This document shows, piece after piece, positions 20,748 to 27,485 of a stretch of 64,000 bases of DNA. The notes below the pieces were generated by a model that saw only the letters and a program-made list of their open reading frames with translations, had not been told where the DNA came from and ran no database searches. Origin of the DNA: Myroides sp. N17-2. Its GTDB lineage: Bacteria > Bacteroidota > Bacteroidia > Flavobacteriales > Flavobacteriaceae. The stretch's first letter is position 1. Every line of letters starts with the position of its first letter. The position numbers were made by a program, and so were the translations under genes. The stretch covers positions 124,001 to 188,000 of the forward strand of contig NZ_NSGJ01000001.1 of NCBI RefSeq assembly GCF_002286775.1, in the 5' to 3' direction.

Positions 20748-20760
20748 ATAAAAAAACCTG

Positions 20761-20832
20761 AGCCAATGACGGGATTTGAACCCGTGACCTCTTCCTTACC
20801 AAGGAAGCACTCTACCCCTGAGCTACACCGGC
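20761..20832 (-). tRNA. tRNA-Thr (GGT)
   Basis: The acceptor GCCGGTG pairs with CATTGGC, with two G-U pairs. Anticodon stem CTTCC/GGAAG holds the loop TTGGTAA, giving anticodon GGT. T arm CGGGTTCAAATCCCG. 72 bases. Last of the three-tRNA cluster before tuf. Confidence 0.95.
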
Positions 20833-20854
20833 TTGCGCCTCTTATTTACTTCTG

Positions 20855-20935
20855 TGGGGAGAGCAGGATTCGAACCTGCGAAGGTTACCCAACGGATTTA
20901 CAGTCCGTCCTCGTTGGCCGCTTGAGTATCTCCCC
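20855..20935 (-). tRNA. tRNA-Tyr (GTA)
   Basis: The acceptor GGGGAGA pairs with TCTCCCC, discriminator A. The anticodon loop CTGTAAA gives GTA, and there is the long variable arm expected for bacterial tRNA-Tyr (81 bases in all). T arm GCAGGTTCGAATCCTGC. Confidence 0.95.
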
Positions 20936-20965
20936 TCAAACTTTTGTTTGATTTACTTTTCCTAG

Positions 20966-21039
20966 AGCCAGTGGAGGGACTCGAACCCACGACCTGCTGA
21001 TTACAAATCAGCTGCTCTAGCCAGCTGAGCTACACCGGC
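20966..21039 (-). tRNA. tRNA-Thr (TGT)
   Basis: The acceptor GCCGGTG pairs with CACTGGC. Anticodon stem CTGAT/ATCAG, loop TTTGTAA, anticodon TGT. T arm GTGGGTTCGAGTCCC. 74 bases. First tRNA of the cluster, about 35 bases downstream of a promoter -7 box. Confidence 0.95.
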
Positions 21040-21054
21040 AAAATCACTCAATAG

Positions 21055-21080
21055 AAAAAGTCCGCTATTTCTAACGGACT
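21055..21080 (-). terminator. hpf terminator overlapping the tRNA-operon start
   Basis: On the minus strand AGTCCGTTA and TAGCGGACT form a 9-bp stem (one G-U) capped by GAAA, followed by TTTTT. It lies between hpf and tRNA-Thr. The -7 box at 21082-21089 is directly adjacent, so new tRNA transcripts should start inside the 5' arm and lose part of the stem. Confidence 0.75.
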
Positions 21081-21081
21081 G

Positions 21082-21089
21082 CAAATGTA
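21082..21089 (-). promoter_or_regulatory. tRNA-Thr/Tyr/Thr operon promoter, -7 box
   Basis: On the minus strand TACATTTG matches TAnnTTTG exactly. An ATTG lies 23 bases upstream as a weak -33 element. The predicted start is near 21076, about 37 bases before tRNA-Thr (TGT). Confidence 0.65.
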
Positions 21090-21133
21090 TATATTTTATT
21101 GATTAAAAAAAACAATTTACCTATTTTTTTAAA

Positions 21134-21433
21134 TTAATGAGCTTTCATTTTCTCTTTATGTTTTACCACTAATCTTTCCACAGCTTCTGCTCCAGCATCA
21201 ACTCCTTCTTCAAAACTTTTACATACCTTCTTAACGATTATTTCGTCTCCCGGAATCAATAATTTTATCTCTGTAATTTTATTTTCTTTGTCTGCCGTAT
21301 TCTCAAGTTTAAAAAATACATCTACCGAAACTATTTTATCATAGAACTTCTCAATCTTAGACAAACGTTCATTTGCAAAATCTACCAACTTACGATCTAC
21401 ATTAAAATTAATTGCTTGAATGTTAACTTTCAT
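21134..21433 (-). CDS. hpf: Ribosome hibernation promoting factor, short form
   Basis: 99 aa, S30AE/RaiA-HPF family. MKVNIQAINFNVDRKLVDFANERLSKIEKF begins the beta-alpha-beta-beta-beta-alpha fold, and the C-terminal helix EAVERLVVKHKEK contacts rRNA. It lacks the C-terminal dimerisation domain of the long form, so it should act with a separate partner or as an inactivating factor. It starts 19 bases after xerC and lies just before its own terminator. Confidence 0.93.
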   Translation of the reverse strand: MKVNIQAINFNVDRKLVDFANERLSKIEKFYDKIVSVDVFFKLENTADKENKITEIKLLIPGDEIIVKKVCKSFEEGVDAGAEAVERLVVKHKEKMKAH

Positions 21434-21452
21434 AATTAATGGTTTTAAAAGG

Positions 21453-22355
21453 TTATTTTTTACTATTCTTTCCTCTCGGATGCGAACTCTGATAAACTTT
21501 CTTCAACTCACTCAGATTTATTTGTGCATATCCTTGTGTAGTTGACAAGCTCTCATGTCCCATTAATTCTTTTATCGAATTAATATCAGCCCCTCCTTCT
21601 AAGAGATGCGTTGCAAAAGAGTGACGCAACATATGAGGGCTTTTCTTCTCCTTCGTTGTTGCATTACTAAAGTAACTATTTATTATACGATATACAAACA
21701 TTTCGTCAATTTTCTTACCCGAAATATTCACTAAAAGAGCCCTCTCCTCCATTGTCTTTCCCACAACCTTACTTCTAGACTCTAAATATAATTTCAACAA
21801 ACCTTCCAAATTATCCAACATAGGTACAACACGCTCCTTAGAACCTTTTCCATAGATCTTTACTTGATGTAAGTAAAAATCAACATCCACTAACTCTAAA
21901 GCTACTAATTCGGCTCTTCGCAAACCAAGACAATACAACATCTCAACAATAACCAAATCTCTTAATGATTCGAAATCGTCTTTTCCCTCAAACATCGCCC
22001 GAACTGTATCAATTTCTTTTATAGAAAATGGAAGTTGTAGCTTTTTTTCAACTTTTAAAGATCGATGTAAATAAAGAGGATTAGTATCCACCTCTCCTAT
22101 CTTAAGCAAAAACTTATAATATGAACTAAGCGCACTTGTCTTTCTATTAATTGAACGATTAGTCAACCCTTGTTCTGACAATTCCACGATCCATAACCGC
22201 ACACCATCGTACCCCACCTTTAAATAATCTAAAGACAGCTGTTCCAAGAAAGAAACAAAATCGCCAATATCATTCTGATAAGCTCCTATAGTCTTATCCG
22301 AATAATTGCGTTCTTTCTGTAAATACTCGATAAACTTTTCTAAATTTTCTGACAT
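21453..22355 (-). CDS. xerC: Tyrosine recombinase XerC-like
   Basis: 300 aa. An N-terminal SAM-like DNA-binding domain (1-95) is followed by the catalytic domain with R146 (GLRRAEL), K170 (GKGSKER), H241 and R244 (HMLRHSF), H267 (MGHESL) and nucleophile Y276 (GYAQI). Xer recombinases resolve chromosome dimers at dif. Its place between rpsU and hpf is conserved in flavobacteria, so it is not a mobile-element integrase. The ATG follows the rpsU terminator T-run directly, leaving no space for a separate promoter or SD. Assignment as XerC rather than XerD is from context. Confidence 0.88.
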   Translation of the reverse strand: MSENLEKFIEYLQKERNYSDKTIGAYQNDIGDFVSFLEQLSLDYLKVGYDGVRLWIVELSEQGLTNRSINRKTSALSSYYKFLLKIGEVDTNPLYLHRSLKVEKKLQLPFSIKEIDTVRAMFEGKDDFESLRDLVIVEMLYCLGLRRAELVALELVDVDFYLHQVKIYGKGSKERVVPMLDNLEGLLKLYLESRSKVVGKTMEERALLVNISGKKIDEMFVYRIINSYFSNATTKEKKSPHMLRHSFATHLLEGGADINSIKELMGHESLSTTQGYAQINLSELKKVYQSSHPRGKNSKK

Positions 22356-22399
22356 AAAAAAAACCGTTGCAACAAAGTTAATACTTTATTACAACGGTT
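22356..22399 (-). terminator. rpsU terminator abutting the xerC start codon
   Basis: On the minus strand AACCGTTG and CAACGGTT extend inward through G-U-containing pairs to about 17 bp with an ATTA loop, then a run of T leads directly into the xerC ATG at 22355. xerC expression must therefore come from read-through or from a start within the hairpin. Confidence 0.85.
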
Positions 22400-22420
22400 A
22401 TAAATTTTGTTCACTACTTA

Positions 22421-22615
22421 CTAGATTTCTACTGCATCTCTTAAGTGTTGTACATATGCAGCTTTTTGCATCTTGTCTCTTTTAACTACAGACGGTTTAT
22501 GGAATGCCTGACGAGATCTTAACTGACGTAAAGTTCCTGTTCTGTCAAATTTTCTTTTATAGCGCTTAAGTGCTCTATCAATATTTTCTCCGTCTTTAAT
22601 TGGAATGATTAACAT
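22421..22615 (-). CDS. rpsU: Ribosomal protein bS21
   Basis: 64 aa from the chosen start MLIIPIKDGENIDRALKRYKRKFD. An earlier in-frame ATG at 22627 would add MYEN, but the family begins at MLI, and the SD GAGGAGGTG sits 9 bases before the later ATG against about 1-3 for the earlier one. bS21 binds near the 3' end of 16S rRNA. In Bacteroidetes ribosomes, bS21 with bS18 and bS6 sequesters the anti-SD, and rpsU is a rare gene with a strong SD, consistent with autoregulation. Confidence 0.96.
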   Translation of the reverse strand: MLIIPIKDGENIDRALKRYKRKFDRTGTLRQLRSRQAFHKPSVVKRDKMQKAAYVQHLRDAVEI

Positions 22616-22629
22616 GTTTTCATACACCT

Positions 22630-22638
22630 CCTCTCATT
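22630..22638 (-). promoter_or_regulatory. Strong Shine-Dalgarno before rpsU
   Basis: On the minus strand the sequence AGAGGAGGTGT lies just upstream of rpsU, complementary to the 16S 3' end. Most genes in this window have no comparable site, as expected for Bacteroidetes. It probably senses free anti-SD when bS21 is scarce (inference from the family). Confidence 0.75.
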
Positions 22639-22645
22639 AGTGGTG

Positions 22646-22679
22646 CAAAAGTAAAACTTTTTTAATTCATCGCAACAAA
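22646..22679 (-). promoter_or_regulatory. rpsU promoter
   Basis: On the minus strand TTTG (22676-22679), 22 bases of spacer, then TACTTTTG (22646-22653), matching both Bacteroidetes elements. The start would be near 22639, giving a short leader that begins almost at the Shine-Dalgarno sequence. Confidence 0.75.
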
Positions 22680-22693
22680 AAAATAACTTTTTT

Positions 22694-23077
22694 TCAAAAC
22701 AACTTGAATTCTACAAAGTAACGAACAACGAATAACATACTAAAACTAACCAATATAGATATCGACGCAAATAGAAAGTAACGCATTAACCCTTTAAACG
22801 CCTCATTTATGCCTACTGCATCATCTCCTCCTAGTGCGGACTTTATCTTTAACGAGAAAAGGAATAACCCAACTGCTGATAAAACCTGAACAAACAAATT
22901 ACCTAAACTAAATATACCAAACACAATACTTAAAGTAAATGCACTTACAATACTCCCCATCGACATAAATCCTCCTATAAGTCCAAGCACTGAAATAAAC
23001 ATTCCCCAGCCCGCCATTGTATTTAAGTAACGCTGTGCATTAACTGTAAAAGCTAATTTCTTATTTTCTAAATCCAT
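22694..23077 (-). CDS. Small DUF5362-like membrane protein, pair 2 distal gene
   Basis: 127 aa, three to four predicted membrane helices (GWGMFISVLGLIGGFMSM, AFTLSIVFGIFSLG, FVQVLSAVGLFLFSL, YFLFASISILVSFSMLFVV) and a soluble loop (KIKSALGGDDAVGINEAFKGLMRY). The pattern of an aromatic-rich start, then loop GINEAFKGLMRYF, resembles the DUF5362 family; function unknown. The 120-aa protein at 23881-24243 has the same architecture (EKLDNAIAGFKGYFKYLLF). It starts 31 bases after the 154-aa gene, forming a two-gene unit. Confidence 0.75.
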   Translation of the reverse strand: MDLENKKLAFTVNAQRYLNTMAGWGMFISVLGLIGGFMSMGSIVSAFTLSIVFGIFSLGNLFVQVLSAVGLFLFSLKIKSALGGDDAVGINEAFKGLMRYFLFASISILVSFSMLFVVRYFVEFKLF

Positions 23078-23108
23078 AATAACTCTTTTAAAACAATTAA
23101 CTTGACAA

Positions 23109-23573
23109 CTAAATCCTTGCTATTACGCTCATAGCAAATACCAACAACCCTAATCCTGAAATTATTCCTACGATAACTAATGCTCCAATAAAAACAAAAT
23201 ATGACTTTAATTCCTTAAGCCCTAATTCAAGTTCTTCATTATTTTCATTCAAAAGACTAGAGGAAGTTAGCGCCGAGAACTTAAAAACCTTGATCAATAA
23301 TAAAATCATAATTCCCACAAATACCAAAATCCCAACTCCAAAGTACATAAACTTATCTCCACCTAATATCCAGAGCAATCCAAACCCAGGGATAACACTT
23401 TCCATATATGACAAACCTAACAATAACCCTAAAGCGACCAAGATCAATAATCCACAAAAAATGAATCCTATAATACTTATCCACTTCGCATATGTACTAG
23501 ATTTCTTTAAATAACTCCTAGTCTCAACAGGAACTATAACAAGCTTATTATTAACAACGCCCTCTAAATCCAT
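23109..23573 (-). CDS. Small membrane protein, pair 2 proximal gene
   Basis: 154 aa, hydrophilic N-terminus then about four membrane helices. A conserved-looking soluble loop (SSLLNENNEELELGLKELKSYFVFIG) precedes the last helix, as in its neighbours. Probably DUF5362-like; function unknown. First gene of the second pair. The structured element at 23661-23766 lies 87 bases upstream of its start, so that element could be its leader. Confidence 0.72.
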   Translation of the reverse strand: MDLEGVVNNKLVIVPVETRSYLKKSSTYAKWISIIGFIFCGLLILVALGLLLGLSYMESVIPGFGLLWILGGDKFMYFGVGILVFVGIMILLLIKVFKFSALTSSSLLNENNEELELGLKELKSYFVFIGALVIVGIISGLGLLVFAMSVIARI

Positions 23574-23660
23574 ATATTTACACGTAATTTAAGTTAATTA
23601 GTTATAAATATAACAGATATATCACAAACAATATCTCTAAAGAATGTTTTTTTTAATCTA

Positions 23661-23766
23661 TGCATAAGTAAGTGTTCTTGCGGTTAACTGCCCAACAAGT
23701 GCCCATTCCTTGAGGTTCCCCTCCCAAAACAGCAGTTATCAGCAACAGCACCTCAAGGATTATGCA
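23661..23766. ncRNA. Strongly structured intergenic element, candidate ncRNA or leader
   Basis: The ends pair (TGCATAA 23661-23667 with TTATGCA 23760-23766). Inside are two further stems. Bases 23672-23691 pair with 23732-23751 over 20 positions with about four mismatches. TCCTTGAGGT (23707-23716) pairs perfectly with ACCTCAAGGA (23750-23759). These interleave, so they form either a pseudoknot or alternative folds. There is no ORF and no terminator at either end. Read on the minus strand it would lie in the leader of the 23573 gene. The roughly 106-nt size and bubble-containing hairpin would also suit a 6S-type RNA. Family not recognised and strand not decided. Confidence 0.5.
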
Positions 23767-23843
23767 CGAATACTAAGAGCTCATATTATCCCAAAGACAA
23801 TACATATAGCTTACTTTTCTAACTTCTTATAATAATGGTGCAT

Positions 23844-23868
23844 AAAAAAAGCTGACCTAACAGTCAAC
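23844..23868 (-). terminator. Terminator after membrane-protein pair 1
   Basis: On the minus strand GTTGAC and GTCAGC (one G-U) form a 6-bp stem with loop TGTTAG, followed by seven T. It ends the 24714-23881 transcript, so the structured element downstream belongs to a separate transcription unit. Confidence 0.75.
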
Positions 23869-23880
23869 TTCCATATATTT

Positions 23881-24243
23881 CTATCCGATAACTAATAATC
23901 CTATCCCTAAAGCCAAAGACGCTAAACACAGTGTAAACAGCAGATACTTAAAATAGCCTTTAAATCCTGCTATCGCATTATCTAACTTCTCAATGTCTTT
24001 ATCCCTAATAACAGATTTTAAACCGATGCTATAGTTTAACATCCCTATCACAGAAACCATCTGCATCAAGAATAAAATAGCTAAAACGAAAACGACTACC
24101 ATCTTATCTGAATATGCCATTCCGAACACAACTGCTAACAAAACACTCAATGCCAAATTACACACTGCTATAAAAGCTCCCCACCTACCTATGCTACGCA
24201 AGTATGATAGTGACTTCGGGGTAAATACAAATTCTTCTGTCAT
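23881..24243 (-). CDS. Small DUF5362-like membrane protein, pair 1 distal gene
   Basis: 120 aa, N-terminal FTPKSLSYLRSIGRWGAFIAVCNLALSV, three to four membrane helices and a soluble loop (KSVIRDKDIEKLDNAIAGFKGYFKYL). Same architecture as the 127-aa protein at 22694-23077, suggesting duplication. Function unknown. 15 bases downstream of the 153-aa gene. Confidence 0.75.
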   Translation of the reverse strand: MTEEFVFTPKSLSYLRSIGRWGAFIAVCNLALSVLLAVVFGMAYSDKMVVVFVLAILFLMQMVSVIGMLNYSIGLKSVIRDKDIEKLDNAIAGFKGYFKYLLFTLCLASLALGIGLLVIG

Positions 24244-24258
24244 TATTCTTTAAACAAA

Positions 24259-24714
24259 TTAAGGTAAATCAATTGCAATTAATATATAGGCAATCCATCC
24301 TATAAAAGACAATACTAGCAATAGAATAAACATCCCCATAATTCTCATACTTCTACTCACTGACATTAAACCACTCTCTAATAACAGTGAGTTATCCACC
24401 TCTACAGCTTTTCTCACTTTCTTACTACTACTCATCAGGTGTACATTTATCAGAAAGACAACTAAACACACTATCATTATCACTACACAAGTACCCTCTG
24501 TCATTATTCTATCATCTAATGAGGGGCTATCAAACATAGGCGGTTCGACCTTGTACTTCAGATAATATAATGCATAGACAGCACCACCTAATGAAAGCAA
24601 CATCATCACATAACTGACGAACTTCATATAAGTCCCTAATACCCCTAAACTATTATGTGTATGAGCAGATACTTTTAAACTACCTTCAGACATCTGTTCT
24701 TTATCTTCGTTCAT
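24259..24714 (-). CDS. Small membrane protein, pair 1 proximal gene
   Basis: About 151 aa from the ATG at 24714; the frame is open to a TTG at 24720. A hydrophilic N-terminus (NEDKEQMSEGSLKVSAHTHNSLGVLGTY) is followed by three membrane helices, with the loop SLLLESGLMSVSRSMRIMG before the last. It resembles the 154-aa protein of the other pair in layout. Function unknown. First gene of the pair, just upstream of the LytTR regulator's 3' end, with no sign of a shared transcript. Confidence 0.7.
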   Translation of the reverse strand: MNEDKEQMSEGSLKVSAHTHNSLGVLGTYMKFVSYVMMLLSLGGAVYALYYLKYKVEPPMFDSPSLDDRIMTEGTCVVIMIVCLVVFLINVHLMSSSKKVRKAVEVDNSLLLESGLMSVSRSMRIMGMFILLLVLSFIGWIAYILIAIDLP

Positions 24715-24788
24715 TAACAATCTACATTATTTATTCTCGCCAAATTACTAAATAAATATATGACGACTATTATCCTTTTTACTTGTCA

Positions 24789-25532
24789 TCAATTCTCCGC
24801 TAACCAACTCTTAAACTCACTCACCCGTTCTCTACTAACTATTACCTCCTCTTTATAATTCTTCATAGACAGCTTCAAGCGAGAAGTAGATAACTGAACG
24901 ATCTGCTCGATAAAGTCTATACACACCACTTGAGATCTATTCACTCGGAAGAACTTCTCAGGATTAACCATCTTTATAGCTGCTTCTATAGAACCTTCTT
25001 CTAACAGATGAATCTTCCCTTCTACTGTTGAGATATACACTCCTCTGTCTTCCCTATAGAAACACACCACCTCATCTACCAAGACCATCTTTATCTGCAT
25101 CCCTACTTTTATCATTAAGCGTTTAGCATAACTCGTACCGCCGATACTTTCTCTCAACTCCTGTACCTTCGAAGGTGAAATACTATGCTGAGCCTTATAC
25201 TTATTAATAGCGCCCAACAGCTCTGAGGGCTCTATGGGTTTAAGCAAGTAATCTATACTATTCAACTTAAATGCCTTTATCGCATAATGATCAAAACTAG
25301 TCACAAAGATAATGGCACTCTTCAAGTCCACTTGCTCAAATATCTCTAACGACAATCCGTCCGCCAACTGTATATCCGCAAAGATCAAATCAGGCTGCTC
25401 ATGCTGTACAAACCAAGGGATAGCCTCACTCACTGAATAGAGTATATGCTGTACTGTAAAACCCAACTTCTCTAACTCTCGTGTCAATAACCTCGCAGCA
25501 GGCTTCTCATCTTCTATTATAACTATATTCAT
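24789..25532 (-). CDS. LytTR-family response regulator
   Basis: 247 aa. The receiver domain (1-115) has the acidic pair E7/D8, phospho-acceptor D53 (FADIQLADG) and K98 (LKPI). A LytTR DNA-binding domain occupies about 137-245 (RLMIKVGMQIKMVLVDEVVCFYREDRG... FFRVNRSQVVCIDFIEQI). LytTR regulators bind direct repeats about two helical turns apart. Such a repeat lies in front of the TonB receptor gene of this cluster. The start overlaps the kinase stop by four bases, so the two are translationally coupled partners. Confidence 0.93.
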   Translation of the reverse strand: MNIVIIEDEKPAARLLTRELEKLGFTVQHILYSVSEAIPWFVQHEQPDLIFADIQLADGLSLEIFEQVDLKSAIIFVTSFDHYAIKAFKLNSIDYLLKPIEPSELLGAINKYKAQHSISPSKVQELRESIGGTSYAKRLMIKVGMQIKMVLVDEVVCFYREDRGVYISTVEGKIHLLEEGSIEAAIKMVNPEKFFRVNRSQVVCIDFIEQIVQLSTSRLKLSMKNYKEEVIVSRERVSEFKSWLAEN

Positions 25533-26614
25533 ATCTTCTCCTTTATAAACGGCATAGGAATTCCTACACTAAAGCTATCTTCTAAATCCGTTATCACAAT
25601 GTCTCGTTGAAACAAGAATTGACTTCTTCTAGACAAGTTTTGTAATCCTACTCCTGACGAATCTACTTGTTTAGGCTTAGCACATTTCTCATTCCACAGC
25701 ACTAGTCCTTCCTCTCTTATTTTCAATTCTACACGAATCTTCCCCTCTGACGGAATAGTATTGTGCTTTACCACATTCTCTATTAATATCTGCAAGCTCA
25801 ATGTTGGCACTTCTACATCTCCATATTTCAATACCTCATCATCAATCCTAAAGTCAATAGCATCCTCGTATCTCACATTCAATAAATACACATAGTCTGC
25901 TATAAACTTCAGCTCATCAGATAGCGCACACGACGTATAATCTAGCTTCTCTAACACATAGCGATATATCTTAGAGAATGATCGGGCGAATTGTTCCGCC
26001 TTCACAGGGTCTTCCTGAATAGTACTAATCAGCACGTTCATATTATTAAACAAAAAATGTGGAGACAACTGCTCTTTCATACTCGCTATCTGACTTTTTT
26101 GTAACGCTATCTCAATTTCTTTATTTTTCAACTCTAACAATCTCATCTGATCATTGTATGCAAAGACAAATACTATCAGCAATACAAAAACACTAATCAA
26201 TATAATGGCTAAAAAATTGCCAAAACGCATATGGTCTCCTTTGTAAAAATCAGCGTAAGAAAGCCCATAAAAGAGATTGAGCATCACAGCTAAAAATAAG
26301 TAATAGGATAATACTGAAGTCACCATTCCATTTATAAAGAAAGCAATGTTCTTAACCTTCTTACTCAGCTGTGCATTTATCTTCTTTTCACGTCTAGCTA
26401 TACTATATCCAACTAGCGTACTAGTAGCGAAATTAGCTAAATAAATCAGTACAGATAGAACAAATGAGAAGAATGCTGCCTTCTTAAACTTAGTGTTACT
26501 TAATAGCTCAACAAAACTCCCTTTATCCTGAAAGGAAAAATAAGATATTGCTAAACTTAGAAGCACCCCAAAACTCAAGGCAAATACTATATGTCGACGC
26601 CAATTAACAACCAT
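25529..26614 (-). CDS. LytS/YehU-type membrane sensor histidine kinase
   Basis: 361 aa. Four membrane helices in the first 155 residues, a coiled segment (LLELKNKEIEIALQKSQIASMKEQL), the His_kinase core with phospho-acceptor H186 (SPHFLFNNMNVL), N280 in LQILIENVVKHN and the G box GVGLQNL (321-327). There is no large extracellular sensor domain, so the signal probably acts through the membrane part or a partner such as the neighbouring exported protein or receptor. Overlaps the response regulator by ATGA. Confidence 0.92.
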   Translation of the reverse strand: MVVNWRRHIVFALSFGVLLSLAISYFSFQDKGSFVELLSNTKFKKAAFFSFVLSVLIYLANFATSTLVGYSIARREKKINAQLSKKVKNIAFFINGMVTSVLSYYLFLAVMLNLFYGLSYADFYKGDHMRFGNFLAIILISVFVLLIVFVFAYNDQMRLLELKNKEIEIALQKSQIASMKEQLSPHFLFNNMNVLISTIQEDPVKAEQFARSFSKIYRYVLEKLDYTSCALSDELKFIADYVYLLNVRYEDAIDFRIDDEVLKYGDVEVPTLSLQILIENVVKHNTIPSEGKIRVELKIREEGLVLWNEKCAKPKQVDSSGVGLQNLSRRSQFLFQRDIVITDLEDSFSVGIPMPFIKEKI

Positions 26615-26650
26615 ATTGCTTTTATTTAAAGTATCTAATTTACATATTTA

Positions 26651-26698
26651 TTACTTCCCTTTACACTGTTCCAATGATTTCACAGCCCAATCTTTTCC
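26651..26698 (-). pseudogene. In-frame extension behind the TGA of the 26699 gene
   Basis: Fifteen sense codons plus TAA directly follow the TGA stop and have ordinary coding character (GKDWAVKSLEQCKGK). They read as the original C-terminus of the upstream gene. If the TGA is an error, the gene spans 26651-27271 (206 aa). Confidence 0.6.
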
Positions 26699-27271
26699 TC
26701 AAGATGGATAGAAAGACACATCGCTCTTCTGTTGATCAAATAACGTGATCGACTTCTCTACCATTGTACAATAGTATGCTACATCCACTTTCATAAATTT
26801 AGCGCTATTCAGATGAAAACTCGCTAACGAATATACTGCTCTTGGGTTAGTAGGATCTAATGCTACTGCCGTCTCATATGCCTTATTGATAATTGGACTT
26901 TGTGTCATTCCCTTACTCATTGGATCAGTAATCAACTCTAACGTTTCATTCATCCCTTTTAATACATACCATTCTGCTCCTCCTTTTTCTAACCACTGCT
27001 CTATCAATAGGCGATTGCGTTCTACGATATCTTCTACATCTGTACCTTTAGGATTATTAAGCCCTCCTGTCACTTCTATAAACACTTTATAATAAACAGG
27101 TATCCAATTCTCCTGATCTGATACCGCTATGCGATCTAAGATAGCGATTGCTTCCTTAGGTTGTCCACTTTGCCATTGCTGTAATGCTTTCTGCATTCCC
27201 AACTCGTATTTAGATTGTCCGAAACACACTACGCTAAATACACTGCATACTAAAATAAATAACTTTCTCAT
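26699..27271 (-). CDS. Exported TPR-like protein with a probable premature stop
   Basis: 190 aa. Signal peptide MRKLFILVCSVFSVVCFGQ, then helical repeats (ALQQWQSGQPKEAIAILDRIA; KAYETAVALDPTNPRAVYSLASFHLN). A periplasmic protein of a type often found beside TonB receptors and LytTR systems. The frame ends FYPS-TGA, but the same frame continues for 15 codons (GKDWAVKSLEQCKGK) to TAA at 26651-26653. A Trp codon (TGG to TGA) in a PSWGK motif would restore the longer form. Either the last residues have been lost by mutation or the base is a sequencing error. Lies between receptor and kinase genes, same strand. Confidence 0.8.
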   Translation of the reverse strand: MRKLFILVCSVFSVVCFGQSKYELGMQKALQQWQSGQPKEAIAILDRIAVSDQENWIPVYYKVFIEVTGGLNNPKGTDVEDIVERNRLLIEQWLEKGGAEWYVLKGMNETLELITDPMSKGMTQSPIINKAYETAVALDPTNPRAVYSLASFHLNSAKFMKVDVAYYCTMVEKSITLFDQQKSDVSFYPS

Positions 27272-27434
27272 TTGACTTATTGTTTTGATTATACATTAAC
27301 CTTAAATCTACAACCACCATTTACTGCGAATAAATTCTACTTTACATAACTTCAATTAGCTCTGTTTTGTATAATTCATTCTCGTTTAAATGTTATCTGC
27401 AGATTTAAGGAGTAAAAATATATTGATTATCACA

Positions 27435-27476
27435 AGACAAGAAAACGAACTGCGCGAGTGGTTGTTTCTCTTGTCT
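27435..27476 (-). terminator. Imperfect hairpin after the TonB receptor gene
   Basis: AGACAAGA and TCTTGTCT (the latter within TCTCTTGTCT) plus inner AAACGAAC/GTTGTTT pairing make a long imperfect stem, about 10 bases after the receptor stop. There is no good T-run. Its loop contains TGCGCGAGTGGTT, nearly identical to the sequence at 29681-29693 upstream of the same gene. Confidence 0.45.
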
Positions 27477-27485
27477 AAGTTGTAG

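Noticed and set aside
20766..20951. Plus-strand 61-codon ORF
   Set aside because: It lies across the tRNA-Thr and tRNA-Tyr genes on the opposite strand; it reads tRNA sequence, as is common for such false ORFs.
21453..22355. Integron or prophage integrase
   Set aside because: The recombinase sits in the conserved rpsU-xerC-hpf block with no att sites or cassettes nearby.
23661..23766. Signal recognition particle RNA, tmRNA or RNase P RNA
   Set aside because: The conserved core motifs of those RNAs (the SRP GGAA-tetraloop region, the tmRNA tRNA-like end, the RNase P GAGGAAAGTCC core) are not seen.
26699..26701. TGA read as Trp or selenocysteine
   Set aside because: Other genes here use TGA as a stop, Bacteroidetes use the standard code, and no SECIS-like hairpin follows.
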